Assembly: GCA_947034895.1 (NCBI GenBank)
Contig: OX344762.1
Coordinates: 28,562,760-28,626,759, forward strand
Length of the DNA: 64,000 bases
Source: Rhytidiadelphus loreus
Lineage: Eukaryota; Streptophyta; Bryopsida; Hypnales; Hylocomiaceae
Direction of reading: 5' to 3'
Shown here: in pieces, positions 12,501 through 25,024 of the stretch
Numbering within the stretch: position 1 is the stretch's first letter
Layout: every line of letters starts with the position of its first letter
Notes under the pieces: model-generated
The model's database searches: none
The model's input: the letters and a program-made list of their open reading frames with translations, nothing else
What the model was told of the DNA's origin: nothing
Made by a program: the position numbers and the translations under genes

Positions 12501-14546
12501 ATTGTATATCACTCTCTAGTTGTAGTTAGGTTTTTTGTGACTACAGATCGACATGGTGAATTCTTTGGAGCACAAACTTGTCCACATCAACAACCATGAT
12601 GAATATTGGATGGTGAATAGCCCACATCCAATTCTCAAGGAGATCACTCTTTGTAATTAGAGGTATATACTTGAATAAGAGGGTATTTGATGTGCAACTA
12701 TTTATCTTAATAGCATTTAAGATGACCGTATTTTTACATAAAAAGCTACAAGAAGCATATTTCCAATACCCTATGGTTTTTGTAAATTAATTCATGCAGT
12801 TTTTTAAGTGGAACTATCTTGCATATAAAATTTAAGTGTCTAATTCCTTTACTTCATACATGTATAGGGGATACACCATGAAACCAATAACAATCAATTC
12901 AATTCAAGTGCCATTGATCAAATGGCAATATTTAACCCTTGAAGGTCAATTGTTTGTTGAATGGACAATTGAAAATAAAAAGTAGGTTCCTATAAAGTCA
13001 ATTTTGGTAAGATGTTTAATTGACACAAGGTATGAACATGTATCCCTTAGTAGAAAAATAATAATTTTTTTATTAGGTGCCTAAATCAAAAGTTATGTTG
13101 CCTTATACCTTTTTGGCAACTAGAGCAATCTTTTGCAAGATCTCTCATCAACTTTTGATATTTTGTCATGTATGTAACTAAAATATGAAATAAGATATGA
13201 AATCTTTAAAATAAAAAATTAATTCTCAAATCATATTCTAAGAGGAGTTGAACTTTATTAGCTCTATTGGGGTGGCTTTAAGAAAAAAACATTTCTTCTA
13301 ACTTCAAGCCTACTATTTGCAATTTGTAAAGTCAAAGTTCTTGAAATTTTCTCTACATATTCCAAATGTTTGAATCTAAAAACTTCTCATTGCACAAGAA
13401 ATCATCAAAAAAAAACTAGTGCATTGCTAATGCGCTTAACCTCCTTGCATTGCAAGGTGATTTAGAATAAGCTAGAGTCCATACTTGCTTTTGAATTTTT
13501 TTATGAGAAAACCTAACATCATATACTTATGAATGGTCAAAATCCTCATTTTGTTGTAGATAAAAAATTTTACTCCAAGAGACTCAAAGTCTGCTGACAT
13601 TGTTTCTCAAGGATGAAAAAAATGTTTTTTTCTCACTTCAAATGTTATAATCTTTTAGTCTACATGGTCAAATGGGATAAATTTTTTTCCACTTATTGCC
13701 TTAATGCCTTATTTGTTTAACACACTTTTTTATGTTTGGAATTCAAAAAATAATAATTTTTTTATTTTGGACAATGCATCGAAAATTGGCAATTTTAGAC
13801 TTCTCCAATACCATCGCATTATTTCAATCAACCACCTTTCATTGTAGATTTTCTCAACTATGTCCATTTTATCATCCACATAAAATACTTGTCCACACTA
13901 AGGTTTTCTATCCTAACATGACATTTGTTTTTCTTGTTAGGATGTCCATCAACGTCGATCAGGGCACATCTTGATGCATCAAGTCAGCAAAAAAGAATTT
14001 AACAACTTAAAAAGTCTATTTGTCAATGTGGACGGACAAGTCATCGATTATATATTGGATCTTGACAGATGTTAGAATTGAATCCTAGTGTTTCGTTGGT
14101 CTGGTAGACGTCCAAACTAATGGATGCTCCAACTCAATCAAACAATGGCGGTCGATGACAATCATGCAAACCATAAAACAATGACAATTTGTCACATGTG
14201 AGAGGTTAAGGCTTCCTAGGAATATCAATCTATAAAACAACTAAAAATGGAGGTGTATGTGAAATACTAGAACACCTTGAAAAATATGAAGAGACTTCAA
14301 CAAATTGTTGAGGAATTGAGTATGGGTGTCCATTGACCGACCAAAAATTAAAGTCTAGGAAATTATGTTTTGGTAACTCAACGATGTCATCATTGATAGG
14401 TGCATTCTCTATTGCCTCCAAGATGAAATGAGGTATGGGACTGAAATACAACGAAGTCCTTTAGAGTCTCTTTAAAAGGAGATAGAGTGGTCCATAAAGG
14501 ACATGGAACTAGTGACCTAAATATTTTGAGAGAATCAAATTCCTCC
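9510..14546. other. Intergenic, no gene seen
   Basis: The part from 9510 to about 10080 is less AT-rich and probably holds the promoter and leader of the zinc-ribbon gene. The rest is AT-rich, with poly-A/T runs and no coding potential I can support. The part around 10300-10750 resembles 60400-60800 in short words and layout (for example AATTTGATGAAATTG versus AATTTCATGAAATTG, followed by a similar A-rich run), which suggests another dispersed repeat family. I could not define its ends. Confidence 0.45.
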
Positions 14547-14556
14547 ATGATGGTAC
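14547..14556. repeat. 10-bp target-site duplication, left copy (MULE)
   Basis: The sequence ATGATGGTAC directly abuts the left terminal inverted repeat. The identical 10 bp abuts the right terminal repeat at 49817-49826. Duplications of 9-11 bp are the usual signature of Mutator-like transposition. Confidence 0.85.
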
Positions 14557-14628
14557 CAGCGGTGCTATTCTGTGAGCGGGCGAGCATGAGCCTGTGAGCA
14601 GTGAGCAGGGATTATGTGAGCAGTGAGC
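14557..14628 (+). repeat. MULE left terminal inverted repeat with GTGAGC subterminal repeats
   Basis: The first 43 bp pair with the right end. Five copies of GTGAGC fall within the first 72 bp (in contexts TGTGAGCGGG, CTGTGAGCAGTGAGC and ATGTGAGCAGTGAGC). Clusters like this next to transposon ends commonly serve as transposase binding sites; that role is inferred here. Confidence 0.75.
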
Positions 14629-15038
14629 TTCGGGATTTACAAAAGGGATAAAAAACTGAAAATTTTAAAGAAAAAATTTACTTTAGAACAAAATTTGGGC
14701 AAAATTTACTATTGCTTGTAAATTTTAGGACCTACTTCCATAGACCTATTTCCTTGGACCTATTACCGTGGACAGGTCCTATTTGTATTACAAATGGTAT
14801 TTTGAATATTATCTATAAAATTGGAAGTAAACATTGTGTAGATGAAGAACTAATTTGATGTTAAATATGAACAAGGATAGAAAGAAAAGTGGATACAAAA
14901 TTCCATCAAATTACAATATTTGGTCAAAGGGAAATTTTTACTCTTGTAGGTAGATGACAAAGATGAGGCAAAAGCTTCAAAGAGTCAAAGTCACAGATTC
15001 TAAGCACTTAAAGATTCTAAAATCTTAGTCTAGGTATC

Positions 15039-18000
15039 TTAGAGACCCTCGTTTGGAACCATCATGATACCAGCCTTGATGAGGAGGCACTTCACTTCAT
15101 TGAAACTAAAGCTTGGAGAATGTATGAACTTGTCTTCAACCACATCCATTTTGCAGAAGTATCGAAATAAGTAATAAAGATGTTTGCAATGAACATATTG
15201 GTGGCGTCCTCCAATTGCTGAGACAGCCATGTCTACAAAATCTGGACAAGTGCATTCTGAGTACATACCAAGTGTGATTTGATAAACTTTGTGTGTGGGC
15301 TCTATTCCAGATTGAAGGGAGATTATGGCCCCAAGTCCAGGAAAGGGGAGCATTGTAACCCCTAAGATTGTTCCTTTGACGTTGCCAGCACTTTCCCACT
15401 TATTGCGATGCTCTGTAGTAGGAGCATTTGCAATGTGTCTAATAGGCTTGCTCCTTCGAGTTGTTGGATAGGTGTCAGCATGTACAGGGGTAGGCTGATC
15501 ATAAAGGACCGCCTCAAAAACATTGGACATCGTGAATAATCGCCGAGGTGACATAGGCGGACGATCTTGAAGTTGAAAACCAGTATCTTGCAATAAAAGT
15601 ATTTCATGGCGAGTCAAACTAGTGCCCGTAAGTATAGGCCACACGTCTGGTACTTGAGGCCAGTCAATTACCCAAGGACGCTTAGAACCTCGAACACATC
15701 GGTGAATATCATCTGCACAAAACCAAAAATCTGTCATGATCTCCTTATTTCCACCCCATTGTTTCTTTCTACCACGATACGTTGGAGCTGGAGTGCCTTT
15801 AGATCCCTTTGCAATTTTTGCAATGCAACGGATATTCGATCCACGTTGTTGGGCATGACATTTGCAACTGGATTTGTGGGATAGTCTTGCAATATGCCAT
15901 TGCATAATGTCGCAATCACTCTCTAGTGCAGTTGTCACATGTACTATGTTCTCCAAGTTATTGGATGTGTTGACTTGATTTGAGGCCTCGATAGGCACGT
16001 AGATAGATCGGGTCATGACTCGCGGTTGAGAGAAATTGACCTTATCAGGTCTATGGGAGTCACCATCTGATCCATGGGAAGGTCAAGCTTGCGCTTACTA
16101 CTGCCGAACACTTCTTCGCCCTCTAAGTGTGGAACACGTGTTGCAGCATCAACTGCTCCGGGAAGGACATTCAAGGCCTCAGCAATTTTCTTCGGGTCAC
16201 CGCTACGTCTGGCGCCTCTTAGTTTCAACTCCTCTTTAGATGGCCCTGACCTTGATGTTCTACCTTTCAAGAATGCTCGATAATTTGTCATTTGCATGAA
16301 CGCTCGAATGCAATCATCAGAAGTGGCGGCAAACAAATCATTACCTCGATTGTCTGATTGCTGTAACCATTTGTTGTGGATTGTTTCGGATAAGTTGCAT
16401 GATGGCATGTCTGCCATTTCCTCAACACTTAGTCCCTGCAATAGGAAAACTATAGTTAGACCTACAATGCATTTTATGAAAGTCTTTACAGTGTCAACTA
16501 TGTGGGCTTCAACAAGCATCAAAATGGAGGATCTCTTCAACATGCTATGAAGGCACCTCTTGGCCCCGAGAGGTAAATCATACCATCTATAGTTTGATCC
16601 CAAAATTTCTGTAAGTCTGAAAAAGTACAATATTTTTTGATCTCATCCGTAGGCAGTGAAGTTACCTCTCAGCCCCGAGAGGTAAGTCACCCCCTCAGTA
16701 GTTTGATCTCAAAATCTCTCTATAGTAATTATTGCAAAACAAAGAAATGTATTTCAAATTCAAAGGATAACTGCATAAGAGGTTCAGAAACTAAAATAAT
16801 AGGAGTGAACTTACCATTTGCATAAAACCTCCCCATTGGCGATATCGGAAGTGCCAAAAAGCGAGCCACAACTCTAGTTCACGCATAGCATCTTCGGAGG
16901 CTGCCCCAGACAATAGCCACCAAGATCGAATGGCCAAGTATCGTGTCTCAGCTTCCTCCATAGTCTTTGAGTCTTTGTATTGCTTACATAGACGAGTATG
17001 TTGGTATTGCATATCCGGTTTAATGAGCTTTTGCGTATGTCGGTGCAATGAAGTACTCCAATGCAGGAGACACGTTCGCTCGCGATTCACCATCTGCTCT
17101 TTGGAATTCCTAGTGCCGTATACAATGCGAACAGCATTCCAATTCGCTTGTGCACTATCTGCCATGAAGCCTCTGAAATTTGGATTCTCAACACCATTTC
17201 GTTTCATAACATCATTCAGTAACCTCCACATGATGCACTGGACTTCGGTATCTTCAGATTGCATGTCACAAACGGCAATTGTCATGACCTTTCTGCATCC
17301 TGTGTCATACACATGGCAAGCCATGGTTGTCCAATCTCTTACACGTTTCACGTGGTCAAACATGAGCCAAGCATTCTCTAGATCGCCTCCAGTTTGCATG
17401 CGTTTCACCAAGTCTACTCCACTACCAGGTCCTTCCACCAACATTTTGAACAAGTAGACCTTCTCCTTTCCTTGTCCAGGAAAAACACTATCATGAATGT
17501 ATTCAAACTTTAAATTACGTTTCATATTCATAATGCTATCTATGACCCCACTTTTGCCAGTGCTACGAAATGAAGATATAGTATTACGGATGTTAGGGGA
17601 ACTTAGTATTTGGAATCTGTCCATCACATCCTCAAGTGACTTTCCCCGCAAAATATCCTTAGGTCCATCACCATTGTGTATGAGGTAGTTGTCCAAAAAC
17701 TGCTTACTAGCTGCAAGGGCGATGGCAGAGTTAGTGGCAGTGGGGGTTTTAGAAACCTCATCTGCGATTAGATCGGTGATAGTGTCTACAGACTCTCTGC
17801 ATGTTCCGGAAGCAACAGGATGCATGTGGCTTCCTAAATGAATGCATGCTCTGGTCATGAGGGCAGTATCACTAAAAACATAGTATATTCTAGCATCACA
17901 GATACTAATGCAATGGAGTGGAATTTTGCATATCTTGCAAAGAAGAGTGGAATCCTTTGGAGGGGTTGCTCCAACATAAAATGGGACAGGAGTATAACCA

Positions 18001-18974
18001 CACCACTCAGTCTCATTACGCTTTGATGATCGTGTGAAGTAGTCACAGTTCGAATTGTTACATACTAGATGGCCTGCACAAGAGGATTTTCTAAACTTCA
18101 GACCATCTTGGTTGTTAATATTAGATGTCATGGTACGACACCATGCATGACCATCAAAACGTTTATCCATGCCCTGGAGGTTCCGAGCAGCAGTTGTTGA
18201 GGATGAAGCACGAAGGGAAGGCAACTCAAATACAACGTTTCCATTGAAGTCAGAAGGAAGGTACTCCACTTTCTGGTGTATAATTGAATCGTAGTCTAAA
18301 GCAGCAACTTCATTCCTAGAACCACGAATAGATTCTAGGTTTCGAAGACAGGCAACGACACTAATTGTGGTTGTACAACTTGGATAAGTTGGTGGACGTG
18401 AGAAAGCAGACAGAGCAGGACTAGTGGAAGGCGTGCTATACTGAGTAGAAGTCGTCTTGAGGACATTGTCTGGAAGTCTATGAGGAAGTGTTGCTTGTAA
18501 ATTTAGTTGGCTAGGAGACTCTCCTTCTGACTCGCTAGATATATCTATGATACGATCTACAACTTCTACCTTCACACGAACATGTGGAGCAGGAGTACTG
18601 GTAACTGTGATGCGATCACGGTCCGTAGAGTTTGTAACATCCTGGTGTCGAAGCGGCATATCCACCGTAGAATAGTCTGACTGCCGAGGTAAGATATCAT
18701 TGGAGGTACCCATCATGAGATAGGGCAATCCGTAAGCTCTATATCGACCGAGACGAAGGTGCCAAATATGACCATCATCAAGTATTAACTTCTGAATATG
18801 TACAGACTCCTTCAACTGGCCAGACTCGGATATGATTTCTTCCTCAACATATATGCTAGATTGGACAAAGCCAAATCGAACATGAAGGAGGTGTGAAGAT
18901 ACGATAGCAAAACCACCTTCTCCAAGAGGGAGGACTAGAGGAATTTCATGGCCATCTGCTCGAATGGAGGCCAT
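15039..18974 (-). CDS. Mutator-like transposase (WRKY-GCM1-type zinc finger, DDE core, SWIM finger)
   Basis: Exon A runs 18974 to 16815 (720 codons). Intron 16814-16436 is GT-AG and keeps the frame. Exon B continues from 16435. The N-terminal half has a Cys/His-rich finger at about residues 299-388 (SCAGHLVCNNSNCDYF, CKICKIPLHCISICDA, RACIHLGSHMHP), of the WRKY-GCM1 kind found in MULE transposases. The DDE-like core shows WLMFDHVKR (Asp540) and GFMADSAQANW (Asp606). The C-terminal part has a SWIM finger (CTCPDF, then HCKH). The reading frame breaks at about 16013-16016: TGA ends one frame and the ATGA overlap opens the other, as a single lost base would cause. The total is about 1,185 residues if that break is bridged. 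The product should cut and rejoin the element in the nucleus. An unseen intron or a sequencing error at the break is possible. Confidence 0.8.
16555..16574. repeat. MULE palindrome copy 1, in transposase intron
   Basis: The sequence is ACCTCTTGGCCCCGAGAGGT, a near-perfect copy of the 20-bp palindrome found repeatedly in this element. It lies in the intron 16436-16814 of the transposase gene. Confidence 0.8.
16664..16683. repeat. MULE palindrome copy 2, in transposase intron
   Basis: The sequence is ACCTCTCAGCCCCGAGAGGT, 109 bp from copy 1 and in the same intron. The following context (AAGTCA versus AAATCA) is similar to copy 1, so the two may derive from a local duplication. Confidence 0.8.
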
Positions 18975-21900
18975 TGACCTCTAAACCACAAAACCACTTG
19001 AAATCAAAGAAATATAAAGCCCCTCTCCATAAAACACAAAGGATAATGACTGAAGGGGTTAAAAGGTTGGAAATATAAGGGCATGGGATTGTCCTATAAA
19101 TAAAATAAAGACAGATCTAGGGCCGTAGGTACGTCATTACTTATTAGAAAGTAGTACTATAAATGGATCCAATTTCTAAGTATTTGAAATGGCGACCCAA
19201 ATCTTTATTGAAGTGGATGGGGACTTAAGTGACTAATTAATGTTACGTAGCTCATAAAAGAGAAAAATACATAATTCAAAGACCATATCACAATTGAGAA
19301 GATACGGGGTTTGTTTAAGATAGTATACTTGAACTACGCCCCTTTTAAGTCTACTCTGACTACTACAAGGACTCTGTAGAGGGAATTATTTTTATTTGAA
19401 AAAAACAAATGGATGTGGCATGTATGAAAGTTGGTTTTAGCACTTTCCAAACAATAGGGAATTAGTTATGTACTTTCTAAGATCATGGATGTATGCACCG
19501 ATTCTTGACAATAGGTCTGGCAAAGTGAACATACAAGCGCTATGTAAAGATATACGGATAATCTAATAATTGGAGACTAACAATAAGTAACCAGTAAGTA
19601 CCCATAATGCCCATTATACTTGTGTCAAATCAATTTGTAGATTTGGAATGCTCCAAAATAAAATATGGGGCTTTCCATATTCCAATTTCAAAATCATCAA
19701 TGCCAACCAAGATGCCAATCTACCAATTTATTTATTAATGTAGCAGAAGGGATGCTTGAACCATGCACATTACCCCATTGAAGTAAAATAGGGCACACAT
19801 TCAATTGCCTCCGCTTTATCCTAGATCCATTAAAACTTTAAAAGTCTATCTCATCTCCATTTTAGGACCACGTCATGGCCGTTTAATATCTTATTATAGC
19901 GTACATTTCATGAAGATGCGCATTTATACAATAGAGTTGTGAAGATTTTATTTGATTTATACATAGGGTCCGTTACCAGTGTTTCCAAAAATGTGCACTA
20001 CATTCTCAGTTTTAATTTATGGCAATTGATCATTGCTATGAGTACATTGAGATATGAACCAAGAGAAAAGATTTTTGAATTCATAATTCTTGTACGTAGC
20101 CACATTAAATTTCACTTACTAATACTACAAGTATACAAGGGGTAGTACTTGTTTATTTTGGTTTTGATGGTATGGTATAAATTAGTAGAGTGAAACATCA
20201 ATTCAACCAGAAGCCTTGCAATCAGTGTTTTTGTAGTAGAGATATTGAACTTTGGAGGGGTAGGGTTTAGTTGTGCACGACTCTGTAACGAAAACAACAT
20301 TTGCATATAAGTAACATTGGTAGTTGTTGGAAGGAGCTACTTTCCTCAGAGCCATATTGCAATATGTAGCATTAGTCTCATGCTTTCGGCTATGTGCGAA
20401 TTTGAAGGTAGTTTTCAATGTAGAGAGAAGAAAAAGAGGAAGAAGAAGAAGAAACTATTATTCTCTTCTCGAAAGGAGCTACAGCGGTCTCGAACGAGAG
20501 CACTCAGTAATTCATCAGATAGGAGTGCATCATTCCTAGGACGCACTCGTGACCTACGAGAAATAGAAGATATCAAAGTGGAGGATGTTCAGAAAGTGAC
20601 TGTTGCCAAGCTCAATTGGGTGGAGGAAGATAAGCGTAGAGTGTGCAGCCTTGGAAGAGCATTGAATTCTTTTGTAAGTAAACCTATTCATACACACCGA
20701 TTTTGGTCTTCATTGTGTTTGTTCTATTTGAAATTGTTAAATTAGGGCCTTTGGAATGCACTTCATTTACCTACGCAAACAAGTACAGCACAACAAAATT
20801 CATTCATGAAGTCCCTATTACAATGTAGGGTTCTATGTTTTACTACTACGCGTACATTAGAGGGAATGGGAAGTACTTTACGAATGTGTAATTGTGTTGA
20901 TTATCAAGCCGAAACTAGGAACCGATCACATAATTAGTACAGAGCTTCTATTGATAATTATCCACTCTAGGAGGGTTGAAGAAATTGTTTCTATTATTAA
21001 TCATGGCATTGACCGAAATTAGACTTGTTTTCAATGTTATAGTAGTGCACATTTAAAGAGAGAAATTTAGATTTCTTCAACATACCAAGAGAGTCAAATT
21101 GACAAAGAAAATTAAGATTTGTTCAATGTACGAACAATTTTCACTTGATTAATGGAAATTCTCATTTTTCAATATACGTAATATGTCTATTTTGGAAGTA
21201 AAATTTTGCGTTATTCAATGTACAATTAGTATACATTTAAAAAGTAATTACAAGTTCTCTTCATTGTTTCATCTCCCCTATTATTAACTAGAAAATAGAG
21301 ATGAGGTAATCCTTGCGTGGACCACATTAGGAATGAAATTAATGAAGAAAAGAATGTAAAGGTATTGGAGTAGACAGTCACGGCTTGTGAGTTCTACACA
21401 ACTCTATATAAGTTGCAAATATATGCATGTATGGGCTTATATCCTAAACCACAAACAAGTAGCACTACCCCAAATCATTAAAAATTCATAAATTCTAAAT
21501 AAATGCAAAGAAAACTAGAATACCACTTACGCTACATTTAGTATTTATTTTTCTTTCTTTGAAAAATGATTAAAAAACAAACAAGAAATTTTCAATGATG
21601 AGGAATCTTAACTAAAATGGATTATGTCCACAAAACATATTATAAAGAAGAATCAGCTCTAAATATGCTCTGTATTCGAGTATACTATCTAAGCTGCTAT
21701 GATAGCCAAATAACATACATGCCGAAGGATGCTCCGTTGAAGAGCTTGTCCGTTCTAAATCCCAAAACTTAGGGAGGATACGGGGTCTTTTTATCGCAAG
21801 TCGCAAAACGTCAGCCTTCGTCTTTGACCTTGTAAGAAAGGGCTTCTTGTAGATTTTTTGAGAAATCCCGAATGGTTCTGAAGACAGTAAGTGCCAATAC

Positions 21901-22083
21901 TGGGTGCTATAGTTTAGTTCTGAAAATCTGAACTCCAATCCGGATAACCCTAAATTTGTTGTTCTAAAGGTTGGTTCGTTCTCTTGTTGTGACGGTTGAT
22001 TCGTGAATTTGGTGTGAGGGCTCTATCGATCTCTTGATGTAAGGGTTGAATTTTTTTAAATATTTTTCTAGGCTGCAATTGAG
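18975..22083. promoter_or_regulatory. Divergent promoter region between the two MULE genes
   Basis: The start codons of the transposase (18974, minus) and the ParB-methyltransferase gene (22084, plus) face away from each other across 3.1 kb, so both promoters must lie here. The region is AT-rich. A weak plus-strand frame at 20317-20745 has a Lys/Arg-rich middle (KKKRKKKKK) and a possible GTAAGT donor near its end. It could be a third small exon or gene, but nothing supports a function. No individual promoter box is called. Confidence 0.4.
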
Positions 22084-23234
22084 ATGGGGAGGAGACCTGG
22101 GACTCGAAGTGCCGCCACCATGGGACGGGGAGGCGACGGCGACGGGAGCGGAAGCGAGGACAGAGCTCGGGATGACGAAACCGGCATCAACGATTCTTCG
22201 ACTCCTGCACAACTGCCGAACGAGGTAAGTTTTGCTCAAACTACACTTAACTGTAGTTGTCTTCCAGTGGGAGAGAGATTTAGGCGGTACAAGCCAGCAG
22301 AGCAGAATTCTAATCTAGGGTTTCGGTGACTGGATCTGAAATTTTTGGTAGCTGCTGATCCAGCTTCCGGTCAAGTTAGCTTCTTCTCATCTCCGAGGGC
22401 AACAATTAGATATTTGATCCATAGACACCTCTGTCTCCTCCGTGGTCCGAGATCTTCGACTCCTGCAAGACTGGTTAGACTGTTTGTATTCCTCCGACAT
22501 CTACGGCTGCTCGACCAGGCCCATCAGAGCATCAAAGATCCGGTATAGATGTACGGTTCAGGTATTCACGATGAAGCTCGCAGTCAAACTTGCATGCTGT
22601 TGGCTCCGTCCGAAATCTGTAGAAGTTAGATTTCAATTTGTCGCACTGTCCTCAGTGTTTCGAGCGCTGGATCCTTAGGAGTGTCTGCAGCTTGTCGACG
22701 TCCAGGGCAGCTCGAATTGGCCCATCAGAGCTTCATTGAACAAGAGCAGATGGAAGGTGGACGAGTTTTTTTTAAATTTTTGGTATCCACAGTAGCTCGC
22801 AGTCAGGCTTGCATCCTCCGTGTTTCGCGCCTGTCGCACTGTCCTCTGTGTTTCGAGACTGTCGACGTCTGGTGCAGCTCAAAATGGAACATCTGAGCTT
22901 CGAAGAACAAGAGCAGATGGACGAGTATGTTTAAAATTTTTTGGTAACCAGAGTAGCTCGCAGTCAGACTTGCATCGCAGTCAGACTTCCATATTCTAGT
23001 TTCAAAATAAGCTTGGATTGAAATCTGTAGACGTTAGGTTTTGCTCTCTCCTTTGTGAATCAAACAATTGATATATTACCGGAGAACAGGACTACCTGCA
23101 GCTTCTCGGCACAGAGGGGTGGGTGACCTCAAGCATCGTGCAAACAGTTCAAATCATGCTTGATCGGAAATCGTATTGTGGCTTCAGGAAACCAGAACTA
23201 AGGTAACAGGACTAGTTATTTCGTTAACCCTGAC

Positions 23235-23422
23235 CATCACACTGGCGGGCTGCCTTCCTTCCTCTCGGCTCCGAGGCGAACGTGTGGAGCCTTGAAATCA
23301 GTCTCCTGTTCTCTCCTCCCTGTGATGACATCACACTAGCGGGCTGCCTTCCTTCCTCTCGGCTCTGAGGCGAACGTGTGGAGCCTTGAAATCAGTCTCC
23401 CGTTCTCTCCTCCCTGTGATGA
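23235..23422. repeat. 94-bp tandem duplication carrying the palindrome
   Basis: Two adjacent units, 23235-23328 and 23329-23422, are nearly identical; both start CATCACACT and end near CCTGTGATGA. Each carries one palindrome copy (23261-23276 and 23355-23370). A third palindrome lies 95 bp further on at 23450, so local duplication is one way the palindromes have multiplied. Confidence 0.8.
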
Positions 23423-25024
23423 CGACTTCAGTCTGGATGCCGGAATTCTCCCTCTCGGCGCCGAGGGCTGGTCTGGAATGGGAACACCAGACAGCCGAAT
23501 ATGTATTTCGAGGCAGATGTATTTCGAGACCATTCAATATTTGATTAGAGTGCTCTTTCCTTAGACTGATTTTAGATGAAATAAATTACGATCTCACCTT
23601 GATGTAGAGCTCCAACAGAAAGTTACAAGTTGGTATTAGATTAATAATTTATGAAAATCAATCTTTAACATCATTGACATGTCCATCTTACTATTCTTAC
23701 ATGATCACTGTGATGATTAAAATTTGACCTAATCATATGCTCTCATATTTGTATAATTAATGATGTAAGCAAGAATTAGTTTAGATTCCATTTGAAGCTA
23801 ATTTGCTAATTAATAGGTAAACAATCAACATCCACTAAATTCAACCTAGAATTATTTCAAATCGATCATCAAGTCCATTCATTGTTGCCGACTGAAGTGG
23901 ACCTCTAGGCGCCGAGAGCAAGGAAGACCCAAGGCATGTTGACTTTAAGGCAAAATCTTGTCTAAATTTCATGGTGTTCGGCCAATGGATAGGGTCTACC
24001 TCTAGTTGACATACTGCAAATAATTGTTTTCTATGTGCATGAAAACCTTTTTTTGATAAGTAGTATTCTACTAAAAGACACCTCTCGGCCCCGAGAGGAT
24101 GAACTGGACCATCCACATTTGATGGATACAATTGATTAGATAGCCGTAAATCCATAATTTTGTAAGACCTACAAATTAAATATCATAAAACTTGGATTTT
24201 TAGATTCTAAGCAGAATTAAGATGAACTAAAACAAGTCAATAGAAGGATTTTGATAACATGGACAAATTTTCTAGGATCAATTGTACCTCTCGAGGCCGA
24301 GAGGAACGCGGACCCTTAAACTTGTGATCATGTACATGATTCGTGAGGGATACTTTACATATTAGTTTTCTTGTATATTTCTAATATTCTTGAACTTCAT
24401 TTCATGCTTGTTGTTTTCTAGCAAAACCTAACACATTCATAGACACCTCTCGGCGCTGAGAGCTACATATATATGTGGACTTCTATAGATAGCATCATTC
24501 TATGATGTTTTGTTAGTTGATATTCTAAGGTAATTTGGGGGGTTTAGGAGGAAAACGAAATTCTTTTTGGCACAGCCACTACATATATCCCAATGTTGTT
24601 TCGATCTCAGACTAAAAGTGCTAGTCCTTAATGTCCATATGTTTTGCATATGTTGGATATCAGGCGGCCCTTAGTTATATTATAAGGTTAATGTGGAGAT
24701 TAGGGTGATCAAGTGGGCAGGCTCAATTCCTTCCTCTCGGCGCCGAGAGCAAGGCTGGACCCCAAATTATACCTATTTAAATTTCAAATTGAGCCTAATA
24801 GTTTATGTACTTGATCCAGTTCTGGCCTTCAAATATGTCTTCTCGGCACCGAGAGGACATGTTCCTCACAGTATGTTTGACATCTATTGGATAATGTTCC
24901 AGATTGTTATTTAGTAGTTTGTATCATTTATTGGAATTTCCGGTTTGGTTATAGTTAGGAGAAGTCCTACGTTTGCATTGATATATCAAATACAAGATAA
25001 TCTCTTGTACGTCTCGGCGCCGAG
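23261..25024. repeat. Cluster of ten palindromes in intron 1 of the ParB-methyltransferase gene
   Basis: Copies lie at 23261-23276, 23355-23370, 23450-23467, 23901-23918, 24081-24098, 24287-24304, 24446-24462, 24733-24749, 24841-24856 and 25012-25024. The core is CTCTCGGCGCCGAGAG with one or two changes in most copies. Many changes keep a self-complementary centre (GGCGCC, GGCCCC, GAGGCC). Several copies are followed within about 12 bp by TGGACC or GGACC, so the conserved unit may reach beyond the palindrome. The sequence between most copies is AT-rich and unrelated, which argues against a simple tandem array. All copies lie in the 2.9-kb first intron. Confidence 0.85.

Noticed and set aside
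20317..20745. 142-codon open frame with a Lys-rich middle, between the two MULE genes
   Set aside because: The Lys run comes from an AAG/GA repeat. No domain is visible, and no upstream exon could be joined. Kept only as a note in the promoter region.
23261..25024. The palindromes as bacterial-type transcription terminators
   Set aside because: They are hairpin-capable, but they lie mid-intron in a plant gene without following T-runs, and they recur far more often than termination would need.
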